Assembly (NCBI GenBank): GCA_963662705.2
Contig: OY759767.1
Coordinates: 4,216,001-4,280,000 of the forward strand
Source: JAPPHA01 sp963662705
GTDB taxonomy: Bacteria; Pseudomonadota; Alphaproteobacteria; Rhodobacterales; Rhodobacteraceae
Reading direction: 5' to 3'
DNA: 64,000 nt
The notes beneath the pieces are model-generated. The model did not search any database. It saw only the letters and a list, made by a program, of their open reading frames with translations, and was not told the DNA's origin. Shown here one piece after another: positions 62,961-64,000 of the stretch (its first letter is position 1; every line of letters begins with the position of its first letter). The position numbers were made by a program, and so were the translations under genes.

Positions 62961-64000
62961 ATGAAACTCGACCATCTCCAGACACTGAAATCGGGAAGCT
63001 GGGTATCGGCGTTCGCAGGAGCGGCGTTGCTGGGCGCGACAACCGCCGCCGTTCCCCAGGAATTCGACTGGAAACAGCAGGAAGGCAATTCCGTCAACGT
63101 CCTGCTCGTCTCGCACCAGTTCGTCGAGGCGCTGAAGCCGCTGGTGCCCGAGTTCGAGGAAATGACCGGCATGACGGTCAATCTCGACGTGCTGGCCGAA
63201 CAGCCCGCATTCGAAAAGCTGCTGGCCGACCTGTCGTCCCAGGTCGGGTCGATCGATGTGTTCATGACATCGCCCCTGAACAACTGGCAGTATGCGACCG
63301 CCAACTGGTTGGAGCCGCTGGACGAGTTCATCGGCAACCCGGCCCTGACCCACCCGGATTACGACGTCGGCGATTTCTTCCAGGGTGTGCTGAATTCGAA
63401 CCGCTGGACCAGGGTGCCGATGCAGGGCATCGGCGAAGGCCCGCTCTGGGCGCTCCCGATCAATTCGGAAAGCTACCTGATGGCCTATCGTCCGAGCGTT
63501 TTCAAGGAACTTGGCCTGGAAGTTCCCAAGACCTATGACGAGCTTCTGGCCATTGCTGACAAGCTCGATACGGGATCGGCCGAATTCGGGCTGATTACCC
63601 GGTTCGACAAGTACTGGGACCTGCCCTACCTGACCTTCGGCACCATGCTTCAGTCCTATGGTGTCGAAATGATCGATGCCGACGGCAACCTGCAGATTTG
63701 TTCGGATGCCAGCGTGCAGGCCACGGATGACTTCGTGACCCTGATCAAGACCGCATCGCCCGAGGGTGCCGGCGCGTTCACGTGGTACGAGGCCCTCCAG
63801 GGATTCGCCTCCGGCCAGTACGCCCTGTCGCTGAACGAGGCGGATCTGTTCGCGCCGGTCTACCAGGACGCCGAGCAGTCGGAGGTTTCGGAAGATGTCG
63901 GTTATGCCCCGACCCCGCTGGGGCCGGACGGCACCCGCAAGGCGGGTGCCTGGATCTGGTCGATGTCGATGAATGCCGCCTCGAAGAACAAGGAAGCGGC
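62961..64000 (+). CDS. ABC transporter extracellular solute-binding protein (5' part)
   Basis: The frame opens at the ATG at 62961, preceded by GGGAGGAC, and runs off the window after 346 codons without a stop. It has a signal peptide (SAFAGAALLGATTAAVPQ) and family 1 binding-protein features: VNVLLVSHQFVEALKPLVPEF, FEEMTGMTVNLDVLAE, DVFMTSPLNNWQYATANWLEPL and GPLWALPINSESYLMAYRPSV. It binds a sugar or small-molecule substrate in the periplasm; permease and ATPase genes would be expected to the right. Confidence 0.92.
   Translation, partial: MKLDHLQTLKSGSWVSAFAGAALLGATTAAVPQEFDWKQQEGNSVNVLLVSHQFVEALKPLVPEFEEMTGMTVNLDVLAEQPAFEKLLADLSSQVGSIDVFMTSPLNNWQYATANWLEPLDEFIGNPALTHPDYDVGDFFQGVLNSNRWTRVPMQGIGEGPLWALPINSESYLMAYRPSVFKELGLEVPKTYDELLAIADKLDTGSAEFGLITRFDKYWDLPYLTFGTMLQSYGVEMIDADGNLQICSDASVQATDDFVTLIKTASPEGAGAFTWYEALQGFASGQYALSLNEADLFAPVYQDAEQSEVSEDVGYAPTPLGPDGTRKAGAWIWSMSMNAASKNKEA

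Noticed and set aside
62909..63538. 209-codon plus-strand frame overlapping the solute-binding protein gene
   Set aside because: It is a shifted-frame shadow; the frame from 62961 has a signal peptide and binding-protein motifs.
1..64000. tRNA and rRNA genes
   Set aside because: I looked for cloverleaf-like and rRNA-conserved stretches, particularly near the recombinase genes, and saw none that I could support by eye.

Overview
The window looks like an accessory, decaying part of an alphaproteobacterial chromosome or large replicon. The Trb conjugation proteins, the Rhodobacter-type porins and the ParDE pair are all of types common in that class; the assignment is inference, since no rRNA or housekeeping gene is present. 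Coding density is low. Many genes survive only as frameshifted fragments, and transposase remnants of at least five families are scattered throughout, as expected of a lineage with relaxed selection (for example a host-associated one).

Layout. 0.6-1.2 kb: a ParDE-type toxin-antitoxin pair. 1.6-6.1 kb: an intact AAA-ATPase-like/PD-(D/E)XK protein, a decayed paralogue, a tandem repeat and a lipoprotein. 6.2-11.4 kb: a secreted peptidoglycan-binding-like protein, a decayed ankyrin protein, a flavin monooxygenase and IS110 and ISAzo13 relics. 11.6-13.2 kb: an AT-rich two-gene unit, an OLD-like ATPase plus a TOPRIM protein, probably a defence module. 15.6-17.8 kb: a complete ISAs1-type insertion sequence whose transposase carries a DruA-like (DUF4338) N-terminal domain.

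18.2-22.0 kb: two divergent, nearly identical-at-the-5'-end porin genes with a tyrosine recombinase gene between them. Dyad-symmetric sites in inverted orientation lie next to each porin leader. I read this as a candidate phase-variable porin switch. 22.6-37.7 kb: sixteen tightly packed genes in two divergent operons that encode a Trb/VirB-type IV secretion apparatus, interleaved with three type IVb pilus proteins (secretin, TcpQ/PilL-like, PilO-like). No relaxase, coupling protein or pilus motor is in the window. Decayed 3' pieces of a porin gene and of the PilO-like gene flank this locus in mirror image.

38.6-51.5 kb: glycan or cell-surface modification genes (a TylF-type and two FkbM methyltransferases, another methyltransferase, two glycosyltransferases) scattered among phage, integrase and IS remnants, and a complete IS1634-family element with a 6-bp target duplication. 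51.8-61.8 kb: two decayed copies of one LysR gene, IS5 fragments, and a TonB-dependent receptor gene split by nested insertions. An ISAs1 copy (10-bp duplication) entered first; an IS1634-family element followed and is flanked by a perfect 137-bp direct repeat. 61.8-64.0 kb: a GlxA-type AraC regulator divergent from a solute-binding protein gene that runs off the right edge.
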